Shown here piece after piece: positions 52,404 to 64,000 of a stretch of 64,000 nucleotides of DNA. The stretch lies in assembly GCF_039544105.1 (NCBI RefSeq), contig NZ_BAABLA010000114.1; one strand, written 5' to 3'. The translations under genes were made by a program, and so were the position numbers. Below the pieces are notes generated by a model that made no database searches, was not told the DNA's origin, and saw only the letters and a list, made by a program, of their open reading frames with translations. The first letter of the stretch is position 1, and the number at the start of each line of letters is the position of its first letter. The stretch is from Haloechinothrix_A salitolerans. GTDB lineage: Bacteria > Actinomycetota > Actinomycetes > Mycobacteriales > Pseudonocardiaceae.

Positions 52404-54038
52404 TCAGGAGGCGTCGGGGGAGTCCTGCGTCGCCGCGTAGACACGGTTTCCGCCGCTACGCTTCGCCTGGTACATCGCGGCGTCAGCGCGGGTAAGTACC
52501 GACTCCGGGTGCTCGGACGGCGCCATCGACACCAGCCCGACCGACAGCGTCACCCCTCGGGAGAGATGGCCCGGTAGCTCGGACACCGCTGCCACCGTGC
52601 GGTTCATCGCCGCCGCGGCCGACGCGGCGGGCGCGCCCGGCAGCAGCACCACGAACTCGTCGCCGCCGTAGCGGGCGACGACGTCGTTGCCGCGCAGCGT
52701 GTCCCGCAGTGTGCTGGCGATCACCCGGAGCACATCGTCGCCCTCCGCGTGCGACTGGTTGTCGTTGACACCCTTGAAGCCGTCGAGGTCGACCAACGCC
52801 ACGGACAGCGGCTGCATGTTCTCGTCCGAGGCCAGCGCTCTGAGTCGCTCGTCGAGTGCGCGGCGGTTCGGCAGCCCGGTCAGCGGGTCCTGCAACGCTT
52901 GTGCTGCCTGCGCGGCGATCGCACCGTGCTCGGCGGAAAGCCGTTCGTGGTTGCGTCTGGTCTGCAACGCGGCCGCGCGGGACTCGCGCATGTCCCACAA
53001 CTCTCGTTCCAGCGCGAGGGTGTAGGCGGTGACCGCCTCCGGTAGGCCGGGATTGGCCGCCAGCTCGAACCGTGCCAGCTCGCGGTCGATGTTGAGACGC
53101 GCCGCGACTGGGGTGTTCGCCTCGTCGGCTTCCCGCCGCGCGGTGAGCAAGACGTCACGGGCCGCTTCACCCTGGCCGTCGCACTCGAGGCAACGCGCCA
53201 GCGCGATCGCGACGAGTACCTGCTCCTGGGCGCCGCTGCGCTGGGTGAACAGGCGCTTCAGCCGTTCGATGTGGCTGCGGCCGGGGTCGTTGAACGCCAC
53301 GGCCGCCGCGATCAGACCGATCTGCTCGATGGCAGGCGCCTCTCGCAACCGGAACAGCGACTCGGTGAACGGCGCCTCCACCGCCGCGGCCACCGATGCC
53401 GCTACCGCGAATTTCTCTCGCGCCTGGTTGGTGTGTTTGATGCGCTCCAGCCGGAGCGCCCACGCCAGCAGCATCTCGATGAGGTTGAACATCTGCAGCG
53501 TGATCTCGTGCGGACCCGCGCTCTCCCGCATCGCCCGGTGCGACCGGGCGCTGACTTCTTCGGCTGTCTCGTAAAGGCCGAGCTCGTTGAGTCCTTGCCA
53601 GCAGTCGACCAGCGCCGTTACCAGCGAGCGGTTGAAGACGCGTGTCTCGAAGGGGGTTGCCGGGGTCGGCAGGTCGTCCAGGATGGCCAGCGCCCTCGCG
53701 ATCTCGGTGAGCGCTTCGTCTTCCTTCTCCGCGAGGATCATCCGCTTGCCTTGCAAGGCGTGCGCGCCGGCGCGCAGTACGGGGAGGCCGTTCTTGCGGG
53801 TGTGCGCGAGCAGTTCGTCGAGCAGCGGCTCCGCCTGTGGGCTGAGGCCAGGCGTTGACAGCCTCGCCATCGCGGCGCTGCGCAGCAAATCGGCCACCAT
53901 GAGCGGCTCGCCTCTGGTCTGCGCTTCTTCCAGCAGGACGTCCAGTTCGGCGACGATGCCGAGTTGTTCGGCGCGGGTGGTGGACTGCACGGCGGCGCGC
54001 AGCTCGCGGGCGCGGCCAACCAGCCAGGCGTCGGACAT
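52404..54038 (-). CDS. diguanylate cyclase with helical-repeat sensor
   Basis: A 544-residue protein. About residues 1-380 are all-helical with TPR-like repeats (LLEEAQTRGEPLMVADLLRS, ARALAILDDLPTPATPFETR, LARCLECDGQGEAARDVLLT), then a GGDEF domain (DPLTGLPNRRALDERL, RYGGDEFVVLLPG). The inhibitory RxxD site is present exactly five residues before GGDEF (RGND). It should make c-di-GMP from GTP in the cytosol. No signal peptide or span. ATG 54038 is chosen because the frame further upstream passes through a tRNA gene; a GTG at 54098 is an alternative. Confidence 0.9.
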   Translation of the reverse strand: MSDAWLVGRARELRAAVQSTTRAEQLGIVAELDVLLEEAQTRGEPLMVADLLRSAAMARLSTPGLSPQAEPLLDELLAHTRKNGLPVLRAGAHALQGKRMILAEKEDEALTEIARALAILDDLPTPATPFETRVFNRSLVTALVDCWQGLNELGLYETAEEVSARSHRAMRESAGPHEITLQMFNLIEMLLAWALRLERIKHTNQAREKFAVAASVAAAVEAPFTESLFRLREAPAIEQIGLIAAAVAFNDPGRSHIERLKRLFTQRSGAQEQVLVAIALARCLECDGQGEAARDVLLTARREADEANTPVAARLNIDRELARFELAANPGLPEAVTAYTLALERELWDMRESRAAALQTRRNHERLSAEHGAIAAQAAQALQDPLTGLPNRRALDERLRALASDENMQPLSVALVDLDGFKGVNDNQSHAEGDDVLRVIASTLRDTLRGNDVVARYGGDEFVVLLPGAPAASAAAAMNRTVAAVSELPGHLSRGVTLSVGLVSMAPSEHPESVLTRADAAMYQAKRSGGNRVYAATQDSPDAS

Positions 54039-54118
54039 GTCGACGACGGCAGGCCGCCTGGCATCGCGGATGCGTTGTCCTTGGCGCAGCGGCCGCACCC
54101 CCTTGGTTGCTCGCGGTG

Positions 54119-54190
54119 CTCCGCCGCCAGGACTCGAACCTGAACCGTCAGAACCAAAATCTGAAGTGCTGCCTATTACACCACGGCGGA
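54119..54190 (-). tRNA. tRNA-Gln (anticodon TTG)
   Basis: A 72-nt cloverleaf read on the minus strand: acceptor TCCGCCG/CGGCGGA, anticodon stem TCAGA/TCTGA with loop TTTTGGT (anticodon TTG), T-arm CAGG-TTCGAGT-CCTG. CCA is not encoded. It lies 80 nt upstream of the GGDEF gene on the same strand. Confidence 0.95.
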
Positions 54191-54373
54191 TTGGGTGTTC
54201 ACTGCCCATCTGCAGGGTAGACGTGATGCGGAGGGTGATCGATGCTACCCCCGCCTTTCGTCGTGTGCGCCGCGTGACGCGCGACTGGCTCACTACCGAC
54301 GCCGTCACACTTTCCGGTACCGTAAGTTACGCCACCGTAGGTAGGAACGGCAACAGCGAACACGGAAGGCGGG

Positions 54374-55324
54374 ATGCGCATGACGGCCACGATGCGGGAG
54401 CCAGTGCGACAGGGACCCAAGCCGATCCTCGGCGAGCGGCGCTCGACGGGTGTGCAGATCTCGGTGTACTTCGGGGTGGTGGCGCCGTTACTCGCGCTGC
54501 TCGCGGCGATCCCATTCGCCTGGGGCTGGGGCCTGAGCTGGCTCGACGTGGGCCTGTTCGTCGCGTTCTACTTCTTCGCCGCGGCGGGTATCACGGTGGG
54601 TTTCCACCGCTACTTCACGCACGGCTCGTTCAAGGCGAAGCGGTGGCTCCGGATCATGCTCGCCATCGCGGGCAGCACGGCCGTGCAAGGCCCGCTGCTG
54701 GTCTGGGTCGCCGACCATCGGAGGCATCACGCCTTCTCGGACCGCGAGGGCGATCCGCACTCGCCGTGGTTGTTCGGCACGTCGCCGGTGGCGATCGCCA
54801 AGGGGTTCTGGCACGCGCACATGGGCTGGCTGTTCGAGCGCGACACGACCAACATCGAGCGGTTCGCGCCCGATCTGGCCAAGGACCCCGACATGCGCGC
54901 GGTCGACCGGTACTTCTGGCTGTGGACGCTGCTTAGCCTCGTGCTGCCCGGTGTGCTCGGCGGGCTGCTGAGCTGGTCGTTGTGGGGCGCGGTGACCGCC
55001 TTCTTCTGGGCGGGACTCGTCCGCGTGTGTGTGTTGCACCATGTGACCTGGTCGATCAACTCGGTGTGCCACATGATCGGCGAGCGGCCGTTCACGTCGC
55101 GAGACCGCTCTGCCAACGTCTGGCCGCTGGCGATCCTGTCGCTGGGGGAGTCCTGGCACAACCTGCACCACGCCGACCCGACGTCCGCGCGTCACGGCGT
55201 CCAGCGTGGGCAGATCGACATCTCGGCGCGGCTGATCTGGGCGTTCGAGAAGCTCGGCTGGGCACACGACGTCCGCTGGCCGCGGCCGGACCGCCTCGCA
55301 CGACTCGCTGTCGAGAAGTCGTAG
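54374..55324 (+). CDS. acyl-CoA/fatty acid desaturase
   Basis: A 316-residue membrane di-iron desaturase of the stearoyl-CoA (DesA3/OLE1-like) type. The three histidine boxes are HRYFTH, HRRHH and HNLHH, placed between four hydrophobic spans in the usual pattern. It introduces a double bond in saturated acyl chains. A GGAAGG site serves ATG 54374 or ATG 54380. Its redox partner is not adjacent. It does not belong to the conserved glmU-mfd order and seems to be an insertion there. Confidence 0.93.
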   Translation: MRMTATMREPVRQGPKPILGERRSTGVQISVYFGVVAPLLALLAAIPFAWGWGLSWLDVGLFVAFYFFAAAGITVGFHRYFTHGSFKAKRWLRIMLAIAGSTAVQGPLLVWVADHRRHHAFSDREGDPHSPWLFGTSPVAIAKGFWHAHMGWLFERDTTNIERFAPDLAKDPDMRAVDRYFWLWTLLSLVLPGVLGGLLSWSLWGAVTAFFWAGLVRVCVLHHVTWSINSVCHMIGERPFTSRDRSANVWPLAILSLGESWHNLHHADPTSARHGVQRGQIDISARLIWAFEKLGWAHDVRWPRPDRLARLAVEKS

Positions 55325-55557
55325 TGCCGCTGGCTGACCGGGTGCCGCGGCACCCGGCGCGGTAGCCCTTTCGTGGTACGCGGGACGACTACACGCCCGC
55401 TGTGACAAGAAAATGTCCCCGATGTCCGGCTTCGTTTGACACACCGGGAGTGAAGCGGTCCGCGGTGGTAGCCGGAGGGTTCGCTGGCGCCGGGTACGGC
55501 ACCCCGTCGAGGGCGCCGGTGCGGTTACCGGCGGGTATCCGGGGTTACGCTGCTGAT

Positions 55558-56256
55558 ATGGCTGGGAGGAGACGCGCACGAAAGGCAGTGGCGAGCAACA
55601 AGGCGGCGAGCAGCACGGGGACGCGGCCTACCGCACCGGTGACCAGGGTCAGGATGACCGGCACCGAACGCAGGCAGCAACTACTCGACGTCGCCAAGGC
55701 GCTGTTCGCGGAAAAGGGTTTCGACGGGACGTCGATCGAGGAGATCGCGCATCGGGCGAACGTGTCCAAACCGGTCGTCTACGAGCACTTTGGTGGCAAG
55801 GAAGGCATCTACGCCGTCGTCGTCGACCGGGAGACGCATACGCTGCTCGACCGGATGGTCTCCAGTCTGCACGGTGGCCACCCACGCGTGATGCTGGAGC
55901 AGGCGGCCGTCGCACTACTCGGCTACGTCGAGGAGTCGCACGACGGCTTCCGCATCCTCGTGCGTGACTCGCCGGTCGCTAGCACCACGGGCACGTTTTC
56001 CACCCTGCTCAACGACATCGCCAGCCAGGTCGAGCACATTCTCGCGAACCAGTTCGCCGCGCGCGGCTACGACGTCAAGCTCGCGCCGCTGTACGCGCAG
56101 GCGCTGGTCGGCATGGTCGCGCTGACCGGGCAGTGGTGGCTGGACGCGCGCAAGCCGAAGCGGGATGAGGTGGCCGCACAACTGGTGAACTTGGCGTGGA
56201 ACGGACTGTCGCATTTGGAGCAGAAGCCAGAACTGCGGATCGACACGTCGCCCTAG
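55558..56256 (+). CDS. TetR/AcrR family regulator
   Basis: A 232-residue repressor: basic N-terminal tail, HTH (LLDVAKALFAEKGFDGTSIE, ANVSKPVVYEHFGGKEGIYA, residues about 40-85), then a helical ligand domain. By position between glmU and mfd it corresponds to Rv1019. ATG 55558 has no ribosome site and follows TACGCT closely, so it may be leaderless. Its TAG stop shares two bases with the stop of the convergent hepT gene. Confidence 0.9.
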   Translation: MAGRRRARKAVASNKAASSTGTRPTAPVTRVRMTGTERRQQLLDVAKALFAEKGFDGTSIEEIAHRANVSKPVVYEHFGGKEGIYAVVVDRETHTLLDRMVSSLHGGHPRVMLEQAAVALLGYVEESHDGFRILVRDSPVASTTGTFSTLLNDIASQVEHILANQFAARGYDVKLAPLYAQALVGMVALTGQWWLDARKPKRDEVAAQLVNLAWNGLSHLEQKPELRIDTSP

Positions 56257-56633
56257 GCGAGATCGCTCGCGGACTTCCCGGTGTCGGACTGCGTCGTCGC
56301 GGCATCGATCTCGGGGACAACTTTGAGCAACTCGGGCAAGTCGACGGTCACCGTCGTCCAGAGGATGTCGAGGTTGATGTCGAAGTAGTGGTGGATGAGG
56401 CGATCACGCATTTTCGCCGCCGCCGACCACGGCACCTCGGGGTATGCCTGGCGGGTTTCGGTACTGACCTGTTTGGCGGCTTCCCCGACAATCTCCACCA
56501 GCTTCGTCAGGGCCAGCCGAAGCATCTCGTCCTGGTCGAGTGCAGGACGGTCGCGGTCGGCAGCGAACTCGATGGCCCTTGTCGCGGCATCGATCAGATG
56601 CCGGATGCGAACCGCGTCGTCAAGCCGCGGCAT
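56253..56633 (-). CDS. hepT: HepT-like HEPN ribonuclease toxin
   Basis: A 126-residue DUF86/HEPN protein. The RX4HXY motif is complete (Arg76, His81, Tyr83 in RDRLIHHYF), which is the RNase site and the target of AMP addition by MntA in this toxin-antitoxin type. The fold is helical (MLRLALTKLVEIVGEAAKQV). It overlaps the upstream mntA gene by 14 nt, so the two are translated together, antitoxin first. The pair sits in an otherwise conserved housekeeping block, a sign of later insertion. Confidence 0.92.
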   Translation of the reverse strand: MPRLDDAVRIRHLIDAATRAIEFAADRDRPALDQDEMLRLALTKLVEIVGEAAKQVSTETRQAYPEVPWSAAAKMRDRLIHHYFDINLDILWTTVTVDLPELLKVVPEIDAATTQSDTGKSASDLA

Positions 56634-56931
56634 AGAGGGGAACCGCTGTCGAGCGCACGGTGTCGCGGAAGTAGGGACTCAGGTCTTCGTAGGTGCGGAT
56701 TTCGACGTCCCTGCTATCCAACAGCGAGCTGAGCTCCAGTTCCATCCCCGCGATCGTGAGCAGGCCCGGAGTTTTGCCGGGCAGGAACTCGACGAGGACG
56801 TCGATGTCGCTCGCGTCGGAGAAGTCGCCACGCAGCACCGAGCCGAACAGCGCAAGCCGCCGGATGCCGTGCCGCTCGCAGAAGTCGGCGATGGCAGCGT
56901 CATCCACGCTCAGGTTTGTCCTGATCCGCAT
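56620..56931 (-). CDS. mntA: MntA-like minimal nucleotidyltransferase antitoxin
   Basis: A 103-residue protein with the GSX10DXD nucleotidyltransferase signature (Gly30-Ser31...Asp42-x-Asp44; LALFGSVLRGDFSDASDIDV) and a third acidic residue later (VEIRTYEDL). Members transfer AMP to the HepT tyrosine and so silence it. ATG 56931 has GGAG very close upstream; a longer start at 56982 is possible but non-homologous. Confidence 0.92.
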   Translation of the reverse strand: MRIRTNLSVDDAAIADFCERHGIRRLALFGSVLRGDFSDASDIDVLVEFLPGKTPGLLTIAGMELELSSLLDSRDVEIRTYEDLSPYFRDTVRSTAVPLYAAA

Positions 56932-56988
56932 GGCTCCATCATGCCGCAATGGAGTCCGGTCGGCACGACCGCAGCAGCGCAAGTCCCA

Positions 56989-58185
56989 CTAGCCCTTCGG
57001 CGTCACGCGCAGCAGCTTGTCGTTCTCGCCGTTGCTCGTGGTGATGAAGAGCGCCCCGTCGGGGCCGGTGCGTGCGGCGCGGAGCCTGCCGTAGTCCTCG
57101 TCCAGTTCCGGCGGGTCGGTGCGGCCGATGGCGTTGCCCTCCTTGCCGATGGTGAGCAGGATCAGCTTCGAGCCCTTGAGCGCGACCACCGCGAGCCTGC
57201 CGTCAAGTGCGCCCCACTGCTCGCCCGACAAGAACGTCGCACCACAGATCGCTTCGGTCATGTCGCCGGTTGTCCACGCGGCCCGCATCGCGTTCGGGAA
57301 CCGCTCCCGGTCGGTCATCGGCACGCTCTCGTCGTAGCTGTCGACGGTGCCGCCCCGCGACGGGTCCCAGCCGTAGTTCCGGCCGAACTCGATCAGATTG
57401 ACCTCGTCGTCGACGTCAGGCCCATGTTCTGAGACGTAGACCCGGTCAGTGCCCGGCTGGACCGCGATGCCCTGGATGTTGCGGTGGCCGTAGGTGATGA
57501 TGCGCCGCGTGTTGGCGTTGTCCGAGTCCGCGAACGGGTTGTTCTCCAGTCCCTTGCCGGTCGCCGGGTCGACCCGCAACACCTTGCCGCCGAGGCTGGT
57601 CTTGTCCTGCGGCACGTCGGGGTCCGCGGAGTCGCCCGTGCCGACCAGCAGCGCCCCGTCCTTGGTCACCACAGGGCGGCAGCCGGAGTGCCTGCCGCTC
57701 TCGTTGATCGGCAACCCAGTCACCAGCGGCTTCACTCTGGTCGCTCGGGTGCCGTCCTGGGACAGTCGCCACGTCACCAGCCGGACGTCCTTCGGTTCGC
57801 CGTTCTCCTGATAGGTCTGGCACGTGCTGAACTCGCGCGTCCGCTCGAAGTCGGGGTGGATCGCGATCCCCATCAGCCCGCCCTCTCCGACGTCGTAGAC
57901 ATCGGAGAAGTCGGCGCGCACCGTTGTCAGCTCAGCGTCCTCGTCGGCGCTGGACAGCAGCCGCAGCCTGCCGCGCCGTTCGGTGATGAGCAGTTGGCCG
58001 TCCGGCAGGAACCCGATGTCCCAGCCGTGCTCGAGCTTGTCGGTGAGCGTCATGACGTCGAGGCCGACCGGGGCGGGTTTGCTCGGCGGCATGGACGGTG
58101 CCTGTGACCGGGTCGCGGGCGACGGCGTGCAGGCGGTAACGAGCGCGCTGGCGGTAAGCAGGGTCGCGATCATGCGTCGTGCCAT
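56989..58185 (-). CDS. PQQ-type sugar dehydrogenase lipoprotein
   Basis: A 398-residue GSDH-like six-bladed propeller tethered by a lipobox Cys19 (ALVTAC). Propeller segments: HGWDIGFLPDGQLLITERRG, VGEGGLMGIAIHPDF, GRHSGCRPVVTKDGALLVGT, TYGHRNIQGIAVQPG, SEHGPDVDDEVNLIEFGRNY. The family catalytic His is in GRHSGC. It likely oxidises aldoses at the outer membrane face with PQQ and Ca2+. It is shorter than the paralogue at 10920 and has no PKD. ATG 58185 is preferred; two other ATGs lie 9 and 18 nt upstream. Confidence 0.9.
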   Translation of the reverse strand: MARRMIATLLTASALVTACTPSPATRSQAPSMPPSKPAPVGLDVMTLTDKLEHGWDIGFLPDGQLLITERRGRLRLLSSADEDAELTTVRADFSDVYDVGEGGLMGIAIHPDFERTREFSTCQTYQENGEPKDVRLVTWRLSQDGTRATRVKPLVTGLPINESGRHSGCRPVVTKDGALLVGTGDSADPDVPQDKTSLGGKVLRVDPATGKGLENNPFADSDNANTRRIITYGHRNIQGIAVQPGTDRVYVSEHGPDVDDEVNLIEFGRNYGWDPSRGGTVDSYDESVPMTDRERFPNAMRAAWTTGDMTEAICGATFLSGEQWGALDGRLAVVALKGSKLILLTIGKEGNAIGRTDPPELDEDYGRLRAARTGPDGALFITTSNGENDKLLRVTPKG

Positions 58186-58318
58186 GACGCCCATCATGCA
58201 CATGCAGGCTACCCCGTGTACTGGTGCATCGGCACGTGCCCTTGATGCCGGATTCGCCGGTTCTGGACAGGCTCCGGGTGGTCATCGGCCGCCCGACGCG
58301 CGTCCGTACCCTGGAAGG

Positions 58319-61891
<3,573 letters not shown>

Positions 61892-62069
61892 GGCCGGATA
61901 GCCGCCTTGAGTAGGTCGTGACGCTCCTGTGCGAAACGCGACCCGCTCGTGAGCTGAGCTGGGCTTTTCGGGTGGTTGCACCCCTGCTGTGCGGATTCGT
62001 GACGCCATTCACTCACCCGCAAGGGTGAGGTGTGCTGACCAGTGGCGATCAAGCACGTATCAAGGGTTT

Positions 62070-63071
62070 GTGGCACGTCGATGGCGGGAGACCGGAATCG
62101 CGGTACTGGGCGCGGGCGTTGTCGTCGCGTTGGTCTTGGTGCTGCTCCAGTTCGTCGGTGACGACGGGCCAGCAGAGCAGGCTGTACGGCCCTCACCGAA
62201 ACCGACGTCGAGCACGACGACCACGACGAAGTCCGCACCGAAACCGCCGCCCAAGCCGAGCCGGTGGCCTCGGGGTCTCGTCGTCAAGGTCGACAACACG
62301 TCGGCGGCCCGGCCGCACGTCGGCCTGCGGATGTCGGACCTGATCTTTGTCGAACCCGTCGAGGGCGGGCTGACCAGGATGGCCGCGGTGTACTGGGGCA
62401 AGCGCCCCCGCGTGATCGGTCCGGTACGTAGCGCGCGCGAGACCGACATCCAGATGTTGGCGCAGATGCGACGTCCGGTGCTGACGTACTCGGGCGCGGC
62501 GCCAGAACTGCACCCGGCGCTGGCCCGTGCTCCGCTCGTCAGGGCGACACCGCGAACCCAGCCCGGCGCGTTCTACCGCGTGGGTGGGCGGCCGGTCCCG
62601 CATAACCTGTTCGTCAACCCGCGACGGTTGCCGAACACCAAGCCGACGTCCTCGCCGCTCCCGTTCGGTCCCGCGCCGAAGGGTGGCAAGAAGACCAAGC
62701 GCTTCGACGTCTCCTACCGGTCGGCGTCGTACGATTTCCGCTGGTCACCGCGCGGCGACAACTGGGTGATCAGGTTGAACGGTCGCCCGCTGACGTCGGC
62801 GGGCACCGGCAGGGTGCACGCGAGCACCATCGTGGTGCAGCGGGTCAAGATCGTGCGGGGGCAGGGCATCGTCGACACAGCGGGTGACATGTCGCCGGTG
62901 GTCAAGAGCGTCGGCAAGGGCAAGGCGACCGTGCTGCGCGACGGCAAGGCATACGCCGCGAAGTGGTCCCGGCCCAACCCGAAGCGGGAGACGGTCTACC
63001 GCTTGGCACGCAACAACAAGCGTCTCCTGTTCGACCGAGGCAGGGTCTGGGTGCTGTTCGTCCCCAAGTGA
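62070..63071 (+). CDS. DUF3048 (YerB-like) membrane-anchored protein
   Basis: A 333-residue protein with one N-terminal membrane anchor (IAVLGAGVVVALVLVLLQFV), a Pro/Thr/Lys linker (about 45-70), and the DUF3048 domain (LVVKVDNTSAARPHVGLRMS, DLIFVEPVEGGLTRMAAVY, IGPVRSARETDIQML, YDFRWSPRGDNWVIRLNGRP). The family is exported; its role is not established. GTG 62070 is the likely start (weak AAGGG site). Confidence 0.85.
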   Translation: MARRWRETGIAVLGAGVVVALVLVLLQFVGDDGPAEQAVRPSPKPTSSTTTTTKSAPKPPPKPSRWPRGLVVKVDNTSAARPHVGLRMSDLIFVEPVEGGLTRMAAVYWGKRPRVIGPVRSARETDIQMLAQMRRPVLTYSGAAPELHPALARAPLVRATPRTQPGAFYRVGGRPVPHNLFVNPRRLPNTKPTSSPLPFGPAPKGGKKTKRFDVSYRSASYDFRWSPRGDNWVIRLNGRPLTSAGTGRVHASTIVVQRVKIVRGQGIVDTAGDMSPVVKSVGKGKATVLRDGKAYAAKWSRPNPKRETVYRLARNNKRLLFDRGRVWVLFVPK

Positions 63072-63141
63072 CCCGCGAGTTCCGGCTTCCGGCCATGCCC
63101 TTCACCGGCCGAACGGCCGCTGTGAGAAAGTACCCGATGTG

Positions 63142-64000
63142 ATGGACCTCATCCGCCGCTTCACGCTGCTGTTCACCGTCGCGACCACCGCCATCGTCCT
63201 CGCGGGATGCGGCGACGCGCCGTCGAAGGCCAATGCCGCCGCGATCGTCGGCGACGACCGGATCTCGCTCGACTCCGTGCAGCACGAAGTCCAGTGGCTA
63301 CTCGACAACGTGCCGGACATGCGGCAGTTGCAGCAGCAGGACAAGCTGTCGCTGCTGTCTCGCCACATCGTGCAGACCAGGGTGCGCCACGAGCTGATCG
63401 GCGCCGCCGCGCGGCAGGAGGGCTTGCGCGCGGACGCGGGTGAGATCGATCAGCTCCTGCAGCAGGTCGGTGGGGCGGAGCAGGCACCAAGCCAGTTCGG
63501 TGTCGAGGCCTCGCGGGTGCGCGAGTTCGCCTCGGACTATGTGCTGTTGCAGCAGTTGGCCGAGCGCAACCTTGACCGGATCTCGGTCGAGTTCGTCGGC
63601 GCGTACATCTCCGGCGAGTCGCCGGAACAGACGGCCAAGGAGAAGGCGCTCGACCTCGGCAGGAAGATCGCGGCGGAACCGGAACGAGCCAAGGAGCTGG
63701 CCCAGGAGAACGGCACCGAGGTCATCGACCAGTCGGTGACGCTGGGCGAGCTGGCGTCGGGTCAGCAGACGGCGCTGCTCGCCGCGAGCCCGCTCTTCAG
63801 CGCGGACGAGGGCACCGTCGTCGTCACGCAGCCGAGCCCGCAGCAGGGTTCGCTGTGGCTGGTCGCGCTGGTCGAGGAGCGGGAAGTCGGCGGCGGCTCC
63901 GTCGACAACTCCGACCAGCCGGTTCCGCCGCAACTGCTCGCGCAGATCGGCATTCAGCAGCTCGCGCCGTACGCCGCTGAGCAGGGCGTCGAGATCAGCC
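63142..64000 (+). CDS. SurA-like chaperone/PPIase lipoprotein, partial
   Basis: At least 286 residues; the gene runs off the right edge with no stop. The N-terminus is a lipoprotein signal (Cys23, VLAGC), followed by a SurA_N-like helical domain (AAAIVGDDRISLDSVQHEVQ, RHIVQTRVRHELIGAAARQE) and a region where a parvulin domain would follow. This fits an extracytoplasmic folding factor. ATG 63142 is used; GTG 63139 is immediately before it. In many actinobacteria such a gene lies between mfd and mazG. Confidence 0.85.
   Translation, partial: MDLIRRFTLLFTVATTAIVLAGCGDAPSKANAAAIVGDDRISLDSVQHEVQWLLDNVPDMRQLQQQDKLSLLSRHIVQTRVRHELIGAAARQEGLRADAGEIDQLLQQVGGAEQAPSQFGVEASRVREFASDYVLLQQLAERNLDRISVEFVGAYISGESPEQTAKEKALDLGRKIAAEPERAKELAQENGTEVIDQSVTLGELASGQQTALLAASPLFSADEGTVVVTQPSPQQGSLWLVALVEEREVGGGSVDNSDQPVPPQLLAQIGIQQLAPYAAEQGVEIS

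Noticed and set aside
54039..54308. Longer GGDEF protein reading through the tRNA
   Set aside because: The extra N-terminal residues come from the tRNA-Gln sequence and have no protein-like character.
57983..58318. N-terminal extension of Mfd
   Set aside because: The extension overlaps the lipoprotein gene start on the other strand and is not Mfd-like; GTG 58319 fits the family.

Overview
The window is very GC-rich, gene-dense DNA from an actinobacterium, most likely a member of the Pseudonocardiales (Amycolatopsis/Saccharomonospora-like). This rests on family content rather than a marker gene: SCO6745- and SCO3242-type proteins, Tat and lipobox signals, GTG/TTG and apparently leaderless starts, and a second half that follows the Mycobacterium tuberculosis order Rv1002c-Rv1020 almost gene for gene (protein mannosyltransferase, rsmI, pabB, metG, tatD, rpfB, ksgA, ispE, pks16-like, pth, rplY, prs, glmU, TetR, mfd). 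No prophage, transposase or CRISPR array was seen.

Left part (1-3.6 kb): a membrane protein and a Tat/lipobox Rieske protein look like a small surface redox unit. Next is an AbiEi/DUF559-type gene with a frameshift, boxed in by two inverted copies of an 87-bp element.

Carbohydrate block (2.4-20.3 kb): a ROK regulator diverges from a sugar ABC importer of the ribose/inositol type (ATPase, permease, lipoprotein). A Gfo/Idh/MocA dehydrogenase, a cytosolic and a Tat-exported TIM-barrel isomerase, and a secreted PQQ-type sugar dehydrogenase with a PKD domain follow. The block runs into a tightly overlapped seven-gene cluster (myo-inositol-phosphate synthase, UbiA-like prenyltransferase, TIM-barrel isomerase, EboA, TatD-like hydrolase, EboE, alkaline-phosphatase-like EboF). 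This is an actinobacterial version of the ebo metabolite-traffic cluster in which inositol-phosphate synthase takes the place of the usual sugar-phosphate cyclase. Together the genes suggest uptake and oxidation of a polyol or sugar and the making, prenylation and export of a derived metabolite.

Middle (20.4-32.8 kb): a TetR/SCO6745 divergent pair with a palindrome inside the promoter, two tandem secreted LVIVD beta-propeller proteins behind a CRP-like site, a GH20 hexosaminidase lipoprotein, a Ser/Thr kinase with its membrane domain at the N-terminus, a TrkA/TrkH-type potassium pair and a protein O-mannosyltransferase.

Housekeeping block (33-64 kb): translation, cell-wall, isoprenoid, nucleotide and repair genes. 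Notable insertions are a SAM-I riboswitch in front of a MetN-like protein that has lost its ATP-binding residues, an in-frame 21-bp tandem repeat in rsmA with a related non-coding array 1.9 kb away, a GGDEF protein behind a tRNA-Gln, and a MntA/HepT toxin-antitoxin pair wedged between tetR and a sugar-dehydrogenase lipoprotein next to mfd. Five long 6-nt-loop hairpins with a shared core sit at gene ends through the window. The last gene, a SurA-like lipoprotein, runs off the right edge.
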